Shown: positions 26,952-36,629, counted from the stretch's first letter. The stretch is DNA of 64,000 nucleotides from Reyranellaceae bacterium (GCA_022844045.1 JALHMM010000009.1:42948-106947), one strand, 5' to 3'. Made by a program: numbers and translations. The notes: generated by a model from the sequence alone, not told the origin.

Positions 26952-29045
26952 GTGGCGCAATCCACGCGTCTGGCCGTCGATATCGGCGGCACGTTCACCG
27001 ACATGGTTCTGGAAATCGGCGAGGCGGGGCAGGGCGGCAAGCGCTTCACGCGCAAGGTGCTGACGACGCCGCGCGCGCCGGAGGAAGGCGTGCTCGACGG
27101 CACGCGCGCGATCCTCGCCGACGCCGGCGTCGGCTTCGCCGACATCGACGTCTTCGTCCACGGCACGACCTTGGCCACCAACGCCATCATCGAGCGCAAG
27201 GGCGCCAAGACGGCGCTGATCGCCACCGACGGTTTTCGCGACACCATCGAGATCGCCTACGAGAGCCGCTACGATCAGTACGACGTGTTCATCGAGAAGC
27301 CGCGCCAGCTGGTGCCGCGCGCGTTGCGCTTCACCGTGCCCGAGCGCGTCGATGTGCACGGCGCCGTGCGCCTGCCGCTCGACGAGGAAGCGGTGCGCGC
27401 GCTGGCGCCGAAGCTGGCCGAAGCCGGCGTCGAATCGGTAGCGGTCGCTTACCTGCACTCCTACGCCAACGAGGCGCACGAGCGGCGCACCCGCGATATC
27501 CTGCATGCGGCGCTGCCGGCGCTGTCGGTGACGCTCAGCAGCGAGGTCTGCCCTGAAGTGCGCGAGTACGATCGTACCTCGACGACCATCGCCAACGCCT
27601 ACATCCAGCCGCTGATGGCCGGCTACCTCGCGCGGCTGCGCGACGGCTTCGCCGCCGAGGGCTTCAAGGGCATGGTCTACCTGATGACCTCGGGCGGCGG
27701 GCTCACGGCGCTGGAGACGGCCCGGCGCTTTCCCATCCGTCTCGTCGAATCGGGTCCCGCCGGCGGCGCGATCCTCGCCGCCAACGTCGCGGCCGAGCGC
27801 GGCGAGCGCAAGGTGCTGTCCTTCGACATGGGCGGCACGACGGCCAAGATCTGCCTGATCCAGGACTACACGCCGTTCAAGTCGCGCGCCTTCGAGGTCG
27901 ATCGCGCCGCGCGCTTCCTCAAGGGCAGCGGCTTGCCGGTGCGCGTGCCGGTGATCGAGATGGTCGAGATCGGCGCCGGCGGCGGCTCGATCGCGCGCGT
28001 CGACGAGCTGCGGCGCATCACCGTCGGCCCCGACAGCGCCGGCTCGGAGCCCGGCCCGGCGAGCTACGGCCGCGGCGGCCTGCTGCCGACAGTGACCGAC
28101 TCCGACGTCGTGCTCGGCAAGATCGATCCGGCGCGCTTCGCCGGCGGCACCATCGCGCTCGATGTCGAGGCGGCGCGCGGCGCGGTCGATCGCGCGGTCG
28201 GCCAGCCGTTGTCGCTGGGCAGCGAGACGGCGGCCTATGGCGTGGGCGAGATCGTCGACGAGAACATGGCCAATGCCGCGCGCGTGCACGCCGTCGAGCG
28301 CGGCGCGGTGATCGGCGAGCACACCTTGATCGCCTTCGGTGGCGCGGCGCCGCTGCATGCCGCGCGCCTGGCCGAAAAACTGGGCATCGCCCGCATCGTC
28401 GTGCCGGCCAATGCCGGCGTCGGCTCGGCGGTCGGCTTCCTGCGCGCCCCGGTGGCCTATGAGCTGGTGCGCAGCCGCTACATGCGGCTCGATCGCTTCG
28501 ACGCCGCCGCGGCCAACGCCGTTATCGAGGCGATGAGCGCCGAGGCGCAGGCGCTGGTGGCGCCCGGCGCCGCCGGCCGGCCGGTGTTCGAGACCCGCGT
28601 CGCCTATATGCGCTATCTCGGGCAGGGCCACGAGATCGTCGTGCCCTTGCCGGCGCGGCCATTGACCGAGGGCGATGCCGCCTCGATGCGCGCCGCCTAC
28701 GAGAAGGAATACGCGCAGCTCTTCGAGCGCTTCATTCCCAACGCCATCATCGAGGTGCTGAGCTGGTCGGTGACGGTCTCAACCGAGGCGACCCTGCCAT
28801 CACCGGTGAAGGACCCGGCCCGCGCCAACGGCCCAAAGCCGATCGGCAGTCGCGCCTTCTACGACGCGCGCCTGTCGAAGCGTGTCGACGTGCCGGTCTA
28901 TTGGCGCGACGACCTGAAGCCCGGCGGCGTGGTGCCTGGCCCGGCGATCATCGCCGAGGATGAGACCTCGACCTTTGTCTCGGCGCTCTTCGACGCCTGG
29001 CTCGACAATGCCGGCGGCATCACCTTGGAGCGGCGGCGGGCCTGA
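26952..29045 (+). CDS. hyuA: Hydantoinase/oxoprolinase subunit A
   Basis: The 697-residue protein is the A subunit of the ATP-dependent N-methylhydantoinase / 5-oxoprolinase / acetophenone carboxylase family. The N-terminal actin-fold phosphate loop is DIGGTFTD (residues 10-17). The second ATP block reads LSFDMGGTTAKICLI near residue 295, preceded by SGGGLTALE and ESGPAGGAI. It uses ATP to activate an amide or enol for hydrolysis or carboxylation and needs the B subunit, encoded 1.6 kb downstream (30651). The start is a GTG. It opens a rightward block with an MFS gene, hyuB, a TRAP transporter and an FAD oxidoreductase. The exact substrate is not deducible. Confidence 0.92.
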   Translation: MAQSTRLAVDIGGTFTDMVLEIGEAGQGGKRFTRKVLTTPRAPEEGVLDGTRAILADAGVGFADIDVFVHGTTLATNAIIERKGAKTALIATDGFRDTIEIAYESRYDQYDVFIEKPRQLVPRALRFTVPERVDVHGAVRLPLDEEAVRALAPKLAEAGVESVAVAYLHSYANEAHERRTRDILHAALPALSVTLSSEVCPEVREYDRTSTTIANAYIQPLMAGYLARLRDGFAAEGFKGMVYLMTSGGGLTALETARRFPIRLVESGPAGGAILAANVAAERGERKVLSFDMGGTTAKICLIQDYTPFKSRAFEVDRAARFLKGSGLPVRVPVIEMVEIGAGGGSIARVDELRRITVGPDSAGSEPGPASYGRGGLLPTVTDSDVVLGKIDPARFAGGTIALDVEAARGAVDRAVGQPLSLGSETAAYGVGEIVDENMANAARVHAVERGAVIGEHTLIAFGGAAPLHAARLAEKLGIARIVVPANAGVGSAVGFLRAPVAYELVRSRYMRLDRFDAAAANAVIEAMSAEAQALVAPGAAGRPVFETRVAYMRYLGQGHEIVVPLPARPLTEGDAASMRAAYEKEYAQLFERFIPNAIIEVLSWSVTVSTEATLPSPVKDPARANGPKPIGSRAFYDARLSKRVDVPVYWRDDLKPGGVVPGPAIIAEDETSTFVSALFDAWLDNAGGITLERRRA

Positions 29046-29058
29046 CTAGGTTCGCAGC

Positions 29059-29173
29059 GACCTCATGCTGAGGAGGCCGCGTAGCGGCCGTCTCGAAGCA
29101 TGGGCCACAGACACCGAGCGGGCTGCCCACCCTTCGAGACGCGCCGCTTTGCGACGCTCCTCAGGGTGAGGTC
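29059..29173. repeat. Palindromic intergenic element, Bradyrhizobium-like
   Basis: Arms gacctcatgctgaggagg and ctcctcagggtgaggtc bracket inner inverted parts (gtctcgaagcatggg / cccttcgagacg and gccgcgtagcggc). From memory, this closely resembles the widespread palindromic element of Bradyrhizobium and relatives (cctcat-ctgaggag...tcgaag). It lies between hyuA and the MFS gene, so it may weaken read-through between them. Confidence 0.85.
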
Positions 29174-29200
29174 GAGGCCTGATGCGATAGGCGCGGCGAC

Positions 29201-30604
29201 ATGGCGGATGAGCGTGGTGGTTGGGGCGAGGTCTTGCGCCCGCCCTATCTGGCGACGACGGCGACGTTGTGCCTGGGCGTGGCGCTCTATGCCTTCAACA
29301 CCTTCCTGGTGGGCACGGCGCTGCCGACGGCGGTGCAGGAGCTGGATGGCCTGGCGCTGATCTCCTGGTCCCTTACGGTCTACCTGGTCTTCGCCATCAT
29401 GAGCGGCGCGTCAGCGGCGCTGCTCAAGCGCCGCTTCAGCGCGCGCGTCGCGTTGGCGGTCGCCGCGCTGGTGTTCATGCTGGGCTCAGTGGTCGCCAGC
29501 ATCGCCACCACCATGCCCGAGGTGCTGGTCGGTCGCGCCCTGCAAGGCGTCGGCCAGGGCGTCGTCGCCGGCTTGGTCTCGGTGCTGACGATCGAGCTCT
29601 ATCCGCTCAAGCTGGTGCCCAAGGTGTTCGGCGTCGAAGCGGTGGTCTGGGCGATCGCCGGTTTCGGCGGGCCGCTTCTCGCCGGCGCGCTCACGCAATA
29701 CATCTCCTGGCGCGCCGCGTTCCTCGTCAACGTGCCCATGGCGGCGATCTTCATCGCCCTCGTCCTATGGGTCGTGCCGCGCGCCGCGCCCGAGCCGGGC
29801 CGCTTCTCACTGCCGATGACGCGGCTGGCGATCATCGGCGTCGGCATCATGCTGGTCTCGCTGGCCAGCATCGCGCGCGACGTCCAGGTCTCGGCCGCGT
29901 TGCTGGTGGCGGCCGCGATCCTGCTGACCTCGGCCGTGCTGCTCGATCGCGGCGGCCGGACACGGCTGATGCCGCGCGACGCCTTCTCGCCGCGCACCAT
30001 CGTCGGCAACGGCCTATGGGTCGTGCTGCTGATGCCGATGGCGCAGTCGGCCTCGACCGTCTACCTCGTGCTGCTGCTGCAGAAGCTCTGGGGCTACACG
30101 CCGACGCTCGCCGGCGCCATCGGCGCGATCATGGCGCTGTCGTGGAGCGCCGCCGCGATCCCGGTCGCCAACGTCGTGACCGCGAGCCGTCGCCGTATGC
30201 TGGTCTGCGCCGGTCCGCTGCTGCTGGTGCTGGGTTTCGTCGGCACGCTGCTGGCGTTCCGCTTCGACCTGGTGACGATTCTGGTCGCGGCGCAGGTCGC
30301 GGTCGGCGCGGGCTTCGGCGTTACCTGGGGGTTCCTCAATCAGACCGTGATGGAGGCGGCTGGCGACGGCGAGCGCGACCGCGCTTCGGGCCTGCTGCCG
30401 ACCGTGCAGTCCGCCGGCTACGCCGTGGGCGGCGCCGTGACGGGCCTGGTTGCCAATCTCGCCGGCTTTGCGCGCGCGGCGACGCGGGACGACATGATTC
30501 TGGCGGTCATGGTGGTCTTCGGCGTCGCCGCCGTCATGGCGGTCGGCGCCTTCCTTGCGGCCATCCGTACGACCACTCTGGCGGCGCGCGCCGCAAACCC
30601 GTAA
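29201..30604 (+). CDS. MFS transporter, DHA2-like
   Basis: The 467-residue protein has roughly 14 hydrophobic segments, as in the DHA2 drug:proton antiporter group. The family motif C is reflected in GFGGPLLAGALTQYISWRAAF, and LVGRALQGVGQG is the usual helix-4 block. It is inserted between hyuA and hyuB, unlike the usual adjacent pair, so it may export a product or toxic intermediate of that pathway; this is inference from position only. Confidence 0.85.
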   Translation: MADERGGWGEVLRPPYLATTATLCLGVALYAFNTFLVGTALPTAVQELDGLALISWSLTVYLVFAIMSGASAALLKRRFSARVALAVAALVFMLGSVVASIATTMPEVLVGRALQGVGQGVVAGLVSVLTIELYPLKLVPKVFGVEAVVWAIAGFGGPLLAGALTQYISWRAAFLVNVPMAAIFIALVLWVVPRAAPEPGRFSLPMTRLAIIGVGIMLVSLASIARDVQVSAALLVAAAILLTSAVLLDRGGRTRLMPRDAFSPRTIVGNGLWVVLLMPMAQSASTVYLVLLLQKLWGYTPTLAGAIGAIMALSWSAAAIPVANVVTASRRRMLVCAGPLLLVLGFVGTLLAFRFDLVTILVAAQVAVGAGFGVTWGFLNQTVMEAAGDGERDRASGLLPTVQSAGYAVGGAVTGLVANLAGFARAATRDDMILAVMVVFGVAAVMAVGAFLAAIRTTTLAARAANP

Positions 30605-30650
30605 GTTCCGCGGCACGGAGTTTGCGTCGGCCCGCCTCGTGGAGAGATCA

Positions 30651-32324
30651 TTGACGACCGCGTCCAACAGCCTCGGCCAGATCGACCTGCAGATCATGTG
30701 GAACCGCCTGATCGCGGTGGTCGAGGAGCAGGCCCAAACCCTGATGCGCACGGCGTTCAGCTCGATCGTGCGCGAGGCCGGTGACCTGTCGGCTGGCGTC
30801 TTCGACAAGCAGGGCCGCATGCTGGCGCAGGCCGTCACCGGCACGCCGGGCCATGTGAACTCCATGGCCGAATCGGTGAAGCACTTCATCCGCTACTTCC
30901 CGGTCGAGACCATGAAGGCCGGCGACATCTACATCACCAACGATCCCTGGATGGGCACCGGCCACACCAATGACTTCGTGCTGACCACGCCCTGCTTCAA
31001 GAACGGCCGGCTGGTGGCGCTGTTTTCCTGCACCAGCCACATCATGGATATCGGCGGCATCGGCTTCGGGCCGGACGCCACCGATGTGTTCATGGAGGGC
31101 CTCTACATCCCCATGCTCAAGCTGGCCGAGCAGGGCAAGATGAACGAGACCCTGCTGGCGATGATTCGCGCCAACACGCGCACGCCTGTTGATACCGAAG
31201 GTGACGTCTACTCATTGGCTGGTTGCAACGATGTCGGCTGCCGTCGCCTCGTCGAGATGATGGAGGAATTCAACCTCGACGATCTCGACGAACTCACCAC
31301 TTTTATCATCGACAACAGTCGCGCCGCCGTCCTGGCGGAGATCGCCAAGCTGCCCAAGGGCAGCTGGCGCAACGAGATGACGATCGACGGCTACGACGCG
31401 CCGATCAAGCTGGTGGCGACGACCACGGTCAGCGACACCGGCATCCATGTCGACTACACCGGCACCGATCCGCAGGCCAAGCGTGGCATCAACGTGCCGG
31501 CGGCCTACATGCTGGCCTACACCGTGTTCGGCCTGGGCTGCGTCGTCAGCGCCCGCATTCCCAACAACGCCGGCTCGCTCGAGCCGCTCACCGCGTCGGC
31601 GCCCGAAGGCACGATCCTCAATGCGCTGAAGCCCGCGCCGGTGCTGTCGCGACACGTCATCGGCCAGATGCTGCCCGACATGGTGTTCGGCTGCCTGCGC
31701 CAGGCGATCCCCGATCGCGTGCCGGCCGAAGGCACCTCGTGCCTGTGGAACATCAACGTGCGCGGCATGGTGAAGGATGGCGACGGCGGCAATTACGGCT
31801 TCTCGGTCGCCATCACCAGCAATGGCGGCACCGGTGCACGGCCGGCGGCTGACGGCCTGTCGGCGACGGCCTATCCCTCAGGCGTGCGCGGCACGCCGGT
31901 GGAGATCGCCGAGTCGATCACGCCGCTGATCTTCTGGAAGAAGGAGCTGCGTCCAGAGAGCGGCGGCGCCGGGCGCACGCGCGGCGGCCTGGGGCAGATC
32001 ATCGAGGTCTCCTCCGGCGTCGACATGCCGTTCGATCTGCTGGCCGCTTACGACCGCATCGACTTTCCGCCACGTGGCCGCGACGGCGGTGTCGATGGCG
32101 CGGCCGGTTATGTCGGCCTGACGACCGGCAAGAGGCTCAAGGGCAAGGGCTCGCAGCTGATCGCGCCGGGTGAGCGGCTGGTGATCATGACGCCGGGCGG
32201 CGCCGGGATCGGCGATCCCAAGTTGCGCGATCCCAAGGCGGTCGCCGAGGATGTCGAGGAAGGGCTGGTCTCGCGCGAGACGGCTGAGCGTGTTTATGGG
32301 CTGCCGCTGAAAGCGGCGGAGTGA
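30651..32324 (+). CDS. hyuB: Hydantoinase/oxoprolinase subunit B
   Basis: The 557-residue B subunit of the hydantoinase/oxoprolinase family partners HyuA. Signature parts are DLQIMWNRLIAVVEEQAQ, GDLSAGVFDKQGRMLAQA, GDIYITNDPWMGTGH, then HIMDIGG. The C-terminal block reads RTRGGLGQ and ends in MTPGGAGIGDPK. The start is probably the TTG at 30651, which follows GGAGAG and gives a family-like N-terminus; there is no nearer ATG. The TRAP substrate-binding gene follows directly, implying that it imports this enzyme's substrate. Confidence 0.92.
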   Translation: MTTASNSLGQIDLQIMWNRLIAVVEEQAQTLMRTAFSSIVREAGDLSAGVFDKQGRMLAQAVTGTPGHVNSMAESVKHFIRYFPVETMKAGDIYITNDPWMGTGHTNDFVLTTPCFKNGRLVALFSCTSHIMDIGGIGFGPDATDVFMEGLYIPMLKLAEQGKMNETLLAMIRANTRTPVDTEGDVYSLAGCNDVGCRRLVEMMEEFNLDDLDELTTFIIDNSRAAVLAEIAKLPKGSWRNEMTIDGYDAPIKLVATTTVSDTGIHVDYTGTDPQAKRGINVPAAYMLAYTVFGLGCVVSARIPNNAGSLEPLTASAPEGTILNALKPAPVLSRHVIGQMLPDMVFGCLRQAIPDRVPAEGTSCLWNINVRGMVKDGDGGNYGFSVAITSNGGTGARPAADGLSATAYPSGVRGTPVEIAESITPLIFWKKELRPESGGAGRTRGGLGQIIEVSSGVDMPFDLLAAYDRIDFPPRGRDGGVDGAAGYVGLTTGKRLKGKGSQLIAPGERLVIMTPGGAGIGDPKLRDPKAVAEDVEEGLVSRETAERVYGLPLKAAE

Positions 32325-32344
32325 CCAACAACAGGGGGCGGACG

Positions 32345-33355
32345 ATGAGCACTTCACGCAGGCATGTTTTCCGGATCGGCGCGGGCGCGGCGGCTGTGGC
32401 ATTGGGCGCGCCAGTCGTGGCGCGCGCGCAGGCGTCGATCAAATGGGATCTATCGACGGTGTGGCCGGACAGCAACTTCCACACCGCCAACGCAAAGGTC
32501 TTCGCCGAGCAGGTCAAGGCGGCCACCGGCGGGGCGGTCGAGATCACGGTGAAGGCCGGCGGCCAGCTCGGCTTCAAGGGGCCGGAGCATCTGCGCGCGG
32601 TTCGCGATGGCCTCGTGCCGATGGCCGACGTGCTGAACATCCAGCAGATCGGCGACGAGCCGATCCTCGGCACCGAGTCGGTGCCGTTCTTGGTCGGCAC
32701 GCCCGACGAGCTGAAGGTGCTGCACAAGTACCTCCGTCCGATCTACGAGCAAGTCGCGGCCAAGAACAACCAGAAAGTCCTCTACATGGTGCCGTGGCCG
32801 ACGCAGTACCTGCACCTCAAGGCGAAGGTCGATACGCTCGACGGCCTGAAAGGCATTAAGATCCGCGTGCCCGACAAGAACGCGCAGGACATGTTGGCCG
32901 CCGTCGGCATGGCGCCGGCACTGATCCCCTGGGGCGAGACGATCCCGGCGCTGGCCTCAGGCGCGGTAGCCGGTGTGTCGACGTCGGCGACATCGGGTGT
33001 CGACGGCAAGTTCTGGGAGTTCCTGAAGTATATCTATCCGACCAATCACACCTGGTCGTGCCAGATGATGAACGTCAATGTCGATGCCTGGAAGAAGCTC
33101 AAGCCCGAGCACCAAAAGGCGATCGAGGATCTGGCGAAGAAGCTCGAGCCGGACTTCTGGAAGGTCTCGATCGCCAACGATGTCGAAAGCCTGGCGAAGC
33201 TGAAGGCCGGCGGCATGGAGGTCGTAAACATCCCGCCGCAGATGATGAAGGACTTCCAGGCCAAGACGGCGCCGTTGCTCGACGCTTTCCTCAAGCGCGT
33301 GCCCGCGGCGGAGAAGCCGGTGCGCGCCTATCTGGCGGAGATCAAGAAGGCCTGA
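32345..33355 (+). CDS. dctP: TRAP transporter substrate-binding protein
   Basis: This 336-residue periplasmic binding protein belongs to the DctP family. It begins with a Tat-like signal, STSRRHVFRIGAG, with an Ala-rich core and cleavage near ARA-Q. The DctP body is visible in SNFHTANAKVFAEQV, GLKGIKIRVPD and the solvent-exposed SGAVAGVSTSATSGVDGKFWEF. The conserved carboxylate-binding Arg is probably in KIRVP. It captures an organic acid and hands it to DctQM. ATG at 32345 follows AGGGGGCGG. Confidence 0.93.
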   Translation: MSTSRRHVFRIGAGAAAVALGAPVVARAQASIKWDLSTVWPDSNFHTANAKVFAEQVKAATGGAVEITVKAGGQLGFKGPEHLRAVRDGLVPMADVLNIQQIGDEPILGTESVPFLVGTPDELKVLHKYLRPIYEQVAAKNNQKVLYMVPWPTQYLHLKAKVDTLDGLKGIKIRVPDKNAQDMLAAVGMAPALIPWGETIPALASGAVAGVSTSATSGVDGKFWEFLKYIYPTNHTWSCQMMNVNVDAWKKLKPEHQKAIEDLAKKLEPDFWKVSIANDVESLAKLKAGGMEVVNIPPQMMKDFQAKTAPLLDAFLKRVPAAEKPVRAYLAEIKKA

Positions 33356-33388
33356 CGCGCGCGCAAGCGATCTGAGCGGGGAGAGGCG

Positions 33389-34012
33389 ATGGCCGTCGGT
33401 CACGGGCCGGGGTTGAACGACGGCGCGCCGGCGCTGCTTCGGCCAGCGCTCGATGTCATCGACCGGCTCGGCCGGCTCGATGGCTGGATCGCCGGTGGCT
33501 GCCTGATCGCGCTGACGGCGCTGATGATCGCCGAGGTGGTGGTCAGCGCCGTCGCCAACAGTATCTATTGGCTGAGAGCCAAGGGCTTCGCCTGGCTGCC
33601 AGCCGATATCCCGGCCAGCGTGCCCAACGCCTGGGAGTACAGCTCCTACCTGATGGCCGCGAGCTTCACCTTCGGCGCGGCCATGACCTTGCGCGCCGGC
33701 GGCCATATCCGCGTCACGCTGCTGCTGGCGCGGCTGTCACCGGCGCATCGGCGATTGCTCGAGATCGTCGCCGCGCTCGCCGGCACGCTGCTCTCGGGGT
33801 TCCTGGCCTATTCGATGGTGCTGTTCACCTGGGGCTCCTTCACGCGCGGCGCCACCTCGATCAACAGCGACACGCCGATCTGGATTCCCCAGGCGCTGAT
33901 CACCTTCGGCATCATCCTGCTGTCGCTGCAGTTCTTCGCGCGCTTCCTCCAGGCCGTCTGCGGCCTGCCGCTCGAGGATCCCCGAATGCGTGTCGCCGGC
34001 GTGGCGGAGTAA
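33389..34012 (+). CDS. dctQ: TRAP transporter small membrane subunit
   Basis: The 207-residue DctQ-type subunit has four membrane helices, with the first near residues 35-57. An extra hydrophilic loop separates helices 1 and 2. The family block WEYSSYLMAASFTFGAAM, then LRAGGHIRVTLLL, is clear. It joins DctP and DctM and is needed for sodium-driven uptake. Its stop is three bases before the dctM start. Confidence 0.92.
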   Translation: MAVGHGPGLNDGAPALLRPALDVIDRLGRLDGWIAGGCLIALTALMIAEVVVSAVANSIYWLRAKGFAWLPADIPASVPNAWEYSSYLMAASFTFGAAMTLRAGGHIRVTLLLARLSPAHRRLLEIVAALAGTLLSGFLAYSMVLFTWGSFTRGATSINSDTPIWIPQALITFGIILLSLQFFARFLQAVCGLPLEDPRMRVAGVAE

Positions 34013-34015
34013 GCG

Positions 34016-35317
34016 ATGTTCTCCGCCGTTTCGACCATGTTCGCCGTGCTGTTCAGCGCGCTCGCCGGCGGCATCTGGATCGGCCTGACCTTGGGCCTCA
34101 CGGGCGTCGTGCTGCTCCTGATCTATCGCGACATCCCGCTCGAGCGTCTGCTGCCGCAATACACCTGGAACATCCTGACGACGCAGGAGCTGCTGGCGCT
34201 GCCGCTGTTCATCGTCATGGGCGAGCTGCTGTTCCGCACCCAGCTCTCGCGCAAGCTGTTCGCCGGCCTGGCGCCGTGGGCGGCGCTGCTGCCCGGGCGC
34301 CTGGTGCACGTCAACGTCGTCGGCTGCTCGATCTTCGCGGCGATCTCGGGGTCGTCGGCGGCGACGACGCAGGTGGTGGGCCGCATCTCGCTCGACGAGC
34401 TGACGCGACGCGGCTACTCCAAGGACATCGCTGTCGGCAGCCTGGCCGGCGCCGGCACCTTGGGGTTCCTGATCCCGCCGTCGAACATCATGATCATTTA
34501 CGGCGTGCTGGGCGACGTCTCGGTGCTCAAGCTGTTCACCGCCGGCTTCATCCCGGGCGTGCTGCTGGCGATGTGCTTCATGGCCTGGGTGATGATCCAC
34601 ACCACGATCAAGCCGTCGCTGGTGCCGTCAGGCGAGCACGCGATGCGCCACATGCCGTGGTCGCAGCGCTTCGCCTCGCTGCGCGACCTTGCCCCGGCGA
34701 TCTTCCTGATTCTCTGTGTGCTGGGCTCGATGTATGGCGGCCTGGCGACGCCCTCGCAGGCCGCCGCCGTCGGCGTGCTGGGCGCCGTGCTCGTGGCCCG
34801 CGCGCAGGGCGGGCTCACGCTACAGGCGCTGCGCGATGTGGCGATCGGCTCCGTGCTGACCTGCAGCATGATCGCGCTGATCGTGCTGGGCGCCTCGATC
34901 CTCGGCAACGCCGCGGCTTTCCTCGGCATCCCCGCCGCCATCGCCGGCTTCGTCAAGGGGCTGGGCCTGTCCTCGTTCATGCTGATCGTGGCGCTGATGG
35001 CCTTCTACATCGTGCTGGGATGCTTCCTCGACGGCTTCAGCATGATCGTCATGACCTTGCCGATCGTGCTGCCGATCGTGAAGGCGGCCGGTTTCGACGA
35101 GATCTGGTTCGGCATCTTTCTGGTGCTGGTGGTCGAGATGGCGCAGATCACGCCGCCCGTCGGCTTCAACCTGTTCGTGATCCAGGGCCTGACCAATGAC
35201 GGGCTGGGCTACATCGCGCGCGTCACCTTGCCCTACCTGATCATCATGGTGCTGTTCACCATGCTGATCACGGTGTTCCCCGACATCGCATTGTGGTTGC
35301 CGCGCGTCCTGTCATGA
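34016..35317 (+). CDS. dctM: TRAP transporter large permease subunit
   Basis: The 433-residue DctM permease has about 12 membrane segments. Family landmarks are LPLFIVMGELLFRT, SGSSAATTQVVG and LGFLIPPSNIMIIYG, with a second half containing VEMAQITPPVGFNLFV. It carries the substrate with sodium across the inner membrane. The final ATGA overlaps the start of the FAD oxidoreductase, indicating translational coupling. Confidence 0.94.
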   Translation: MFSAVSTMFAVLFSALAGGIWIGLTLGLTGVVLLLIYRDIPLERLLPQYTWNILTTQELLALPLFIVMGELLFRTQLSRKLFAGLAPWAALLPGRLVHVNVVGCSIFAAISGSSAATTQVVGRISLDELTRRGYSKDIAVGSLAGAGTLGFLIPPSNIMIIYGVLGDVSVLKLFTAGFIPGVLLAMCFMAWVMIHTTIKPSLVPSGEHAMRHMPWSQRFASLRDLAPAIFLILCVLGSMYGGLATPSQAAAVGVLGAVLVARAQGGLTLQALRDVAIGSVLTCSMIALIVLGASILGNAAAFLGIPAAIAGFVKGLGLSSFMLIVALMAFYIVLGCFLDGFSMIVMTLPIVLPIVKAAGFDEIWFGIFLVLVVEMAQITPPVGFNLFVIQGLTNDGLGYIARVTLPYLIIMVLFTMLITVFPDIALWLPRVLS

Positions 35318-36495
35318 CGACCTCTTATGATGTGGCGATCGTCGGCGGTGGCGCCGTCGGCAGCTCGATCGCTTACTGGCTAACACGCGATCCCGCCTGG
35401 GCCGGAAGCGTCGCGGTGATCGAGCGCGATCCGACCTACGCCCGCGCGTCCTCGGCGCTCAGCGCCTCCTCGATCCGCCAGCAATTCTCCACGCCGCTCA
35501 ACATCGCGCTGTCGCGCTTCGGCATCGGCTTCCTACGCGACGTGAATGCGTATCTCGGCGTCGACGGCGAGCAGCCGGTCGAGCTCGGGTTGCGCGAGCC
35601 CGGCTATCTGTTCTTGGCGACGGCGGCCGGCGAGGCCGTGCTGCGCGACAATCACGCCATCCAGCGCGCCGAAGGCTGCGCCGTAGCGCTGCTCGATCCC
35701 GCCGCCGTCAAGACGCGCTATCCCTGGATGGACATGGACGGCGTCGTGCAGGCATCGCTCGGCACGGCCAACGAAGGCTGGTTCGACGGCCCGGCATTGA
35801 TGCAGGCCTTCCGGCGCAAGGCGCGATCGCAGGGCGCGGTCTATCTGCACGACGAGGTGGTTGGTATCGACGTGTCGGCAAACCGCGTGAACGCCCTGCG
35901 GCTGCGCTCTGGCGAAACGATATCGGCGGGTATCGTGGTCAACGCCGGCGGTCCGTGGTCGGCTTCGGTCGCGGCGATGGTCGGGGTGACGCTGCCGGTC
36001 GAGGCGCGGCGGCGCTGCGTCTTCGTCTTCGACTGCCACGAGCGCTTCGAGGGTGCGCCGCTGACCATCGATGCGTCGGGAATCTGGTTCCGGCCGGAGG
36101 GGCGCTATTGGCTGGCGGGCGCGCCGCCGAAGCCCGAGAACGATGTCGATGGCCTGCCGCTGGAGGTCGACCACAGCGAGTGGGACGAGCTGGTCTGGCC
36201 GCCGCTGGCGGCGCGTGTGCCGGCTTTCGAGTCGGTGAAGGTGGTGAGCGCCTGGGCCGGCTACTACGAGTACAATACCTTCGATCACAACTGCATCGTC
36301 GGCCCGCATCCGACGATCACCAACTTGATCTTCGCCACCGGCTTCAGTGGCCATGGCATCCAGCAATCGCCAGCGACCGGCCGCGCCGTCGCCGAGCTGA
36401 TCGCCCAGGGCCGCTACGTCAGCCTCGACCTCACGCCGTTCGGCTTCGATCGCATCGCCGCGAACCGGCCGGTCATCGAGCGCAACATCATTTGA
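35314..36495 (+). CDS. FAD-dependent amine/amino acid oxidoreductase (DAO family)
   Basis: The 393-residue flavoprotein has the N-terminal FAD motif VGGGAVGSSIAYWL and the DAO-fold C-terminal segment FSGHGIQQSPATGRAVAEL. It is closest in style to sarcosine oxidase / FOXRED1-like proteins that oxidise N-substituted amino acids or 2-hydroxy acids. The start ATG overlaps the dctM stop (ATGA), so it is part of the same operon. With HyuAB it could oxidise the amino acid released from a hydantoin or oxoproline-like substrate; that link is inferred. Confidence 0.88.
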   Translation: MTTSYDVAIVGGGAVGSSIAYWLTRDPAWAGSVAVIERDPTYARASSALSASSIRQQFSTPLNIALSRFGIGFLRDVNAYLGVDGEQPVELGLREPGYLFLATAAGEAVLRDNHAIQRAEGCAVALLDPAAVKTRYPWMDMDGVVQASLGTANEGWFDGPALMQAFRRKARSQGAVYLHDEVVGIDVSANRVNALRLRSGETISAGIVVNAGGPWSASVAAMVGVTLPVEARRRCVFVFDCHERFEGAPLTIDASGIWFRPEGRYWLAGAPPKPENDVDGLPLEVDHSEWDELVWPPLAARVPAFESVKVVSAWAGYYEYNTFDHNCIVGPHPTITNLIFATGFSGHGIQQSPATGRAVAELIAQGRYVSLDLTPFGFDRIAANRPVIERNII

Positions 36496-36502
36496 GCCCA
36501 CC

Positions 36503-36610
36503 GTCGTCCTGAGCGCAGCGAAGGACCTTGCGGTATCGCGGCCATACGCGTGCGCAGAGTCCGCGCGCGCCACCGTGAGATCCTCCGCTTCCCTCAGGAT
36601 GGCGGCGGGC
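36503..36610. repeat. REP-like palindromic element
   Basis: The left arm gtcgtcctgagcgcagcga runs on to aaggacc, and a degenerate inverted arm (gatcctccgcttccctcagg) lies at 36582-36601. It sits between convergent genes (FAD oxidoreductase and acyl-CoA dehydrogenase). The left arm also occurs alone at 10412. Confidence 0.7.
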
Positions 36611-36629
36611 CAGTCAGGATGACGGCGGA

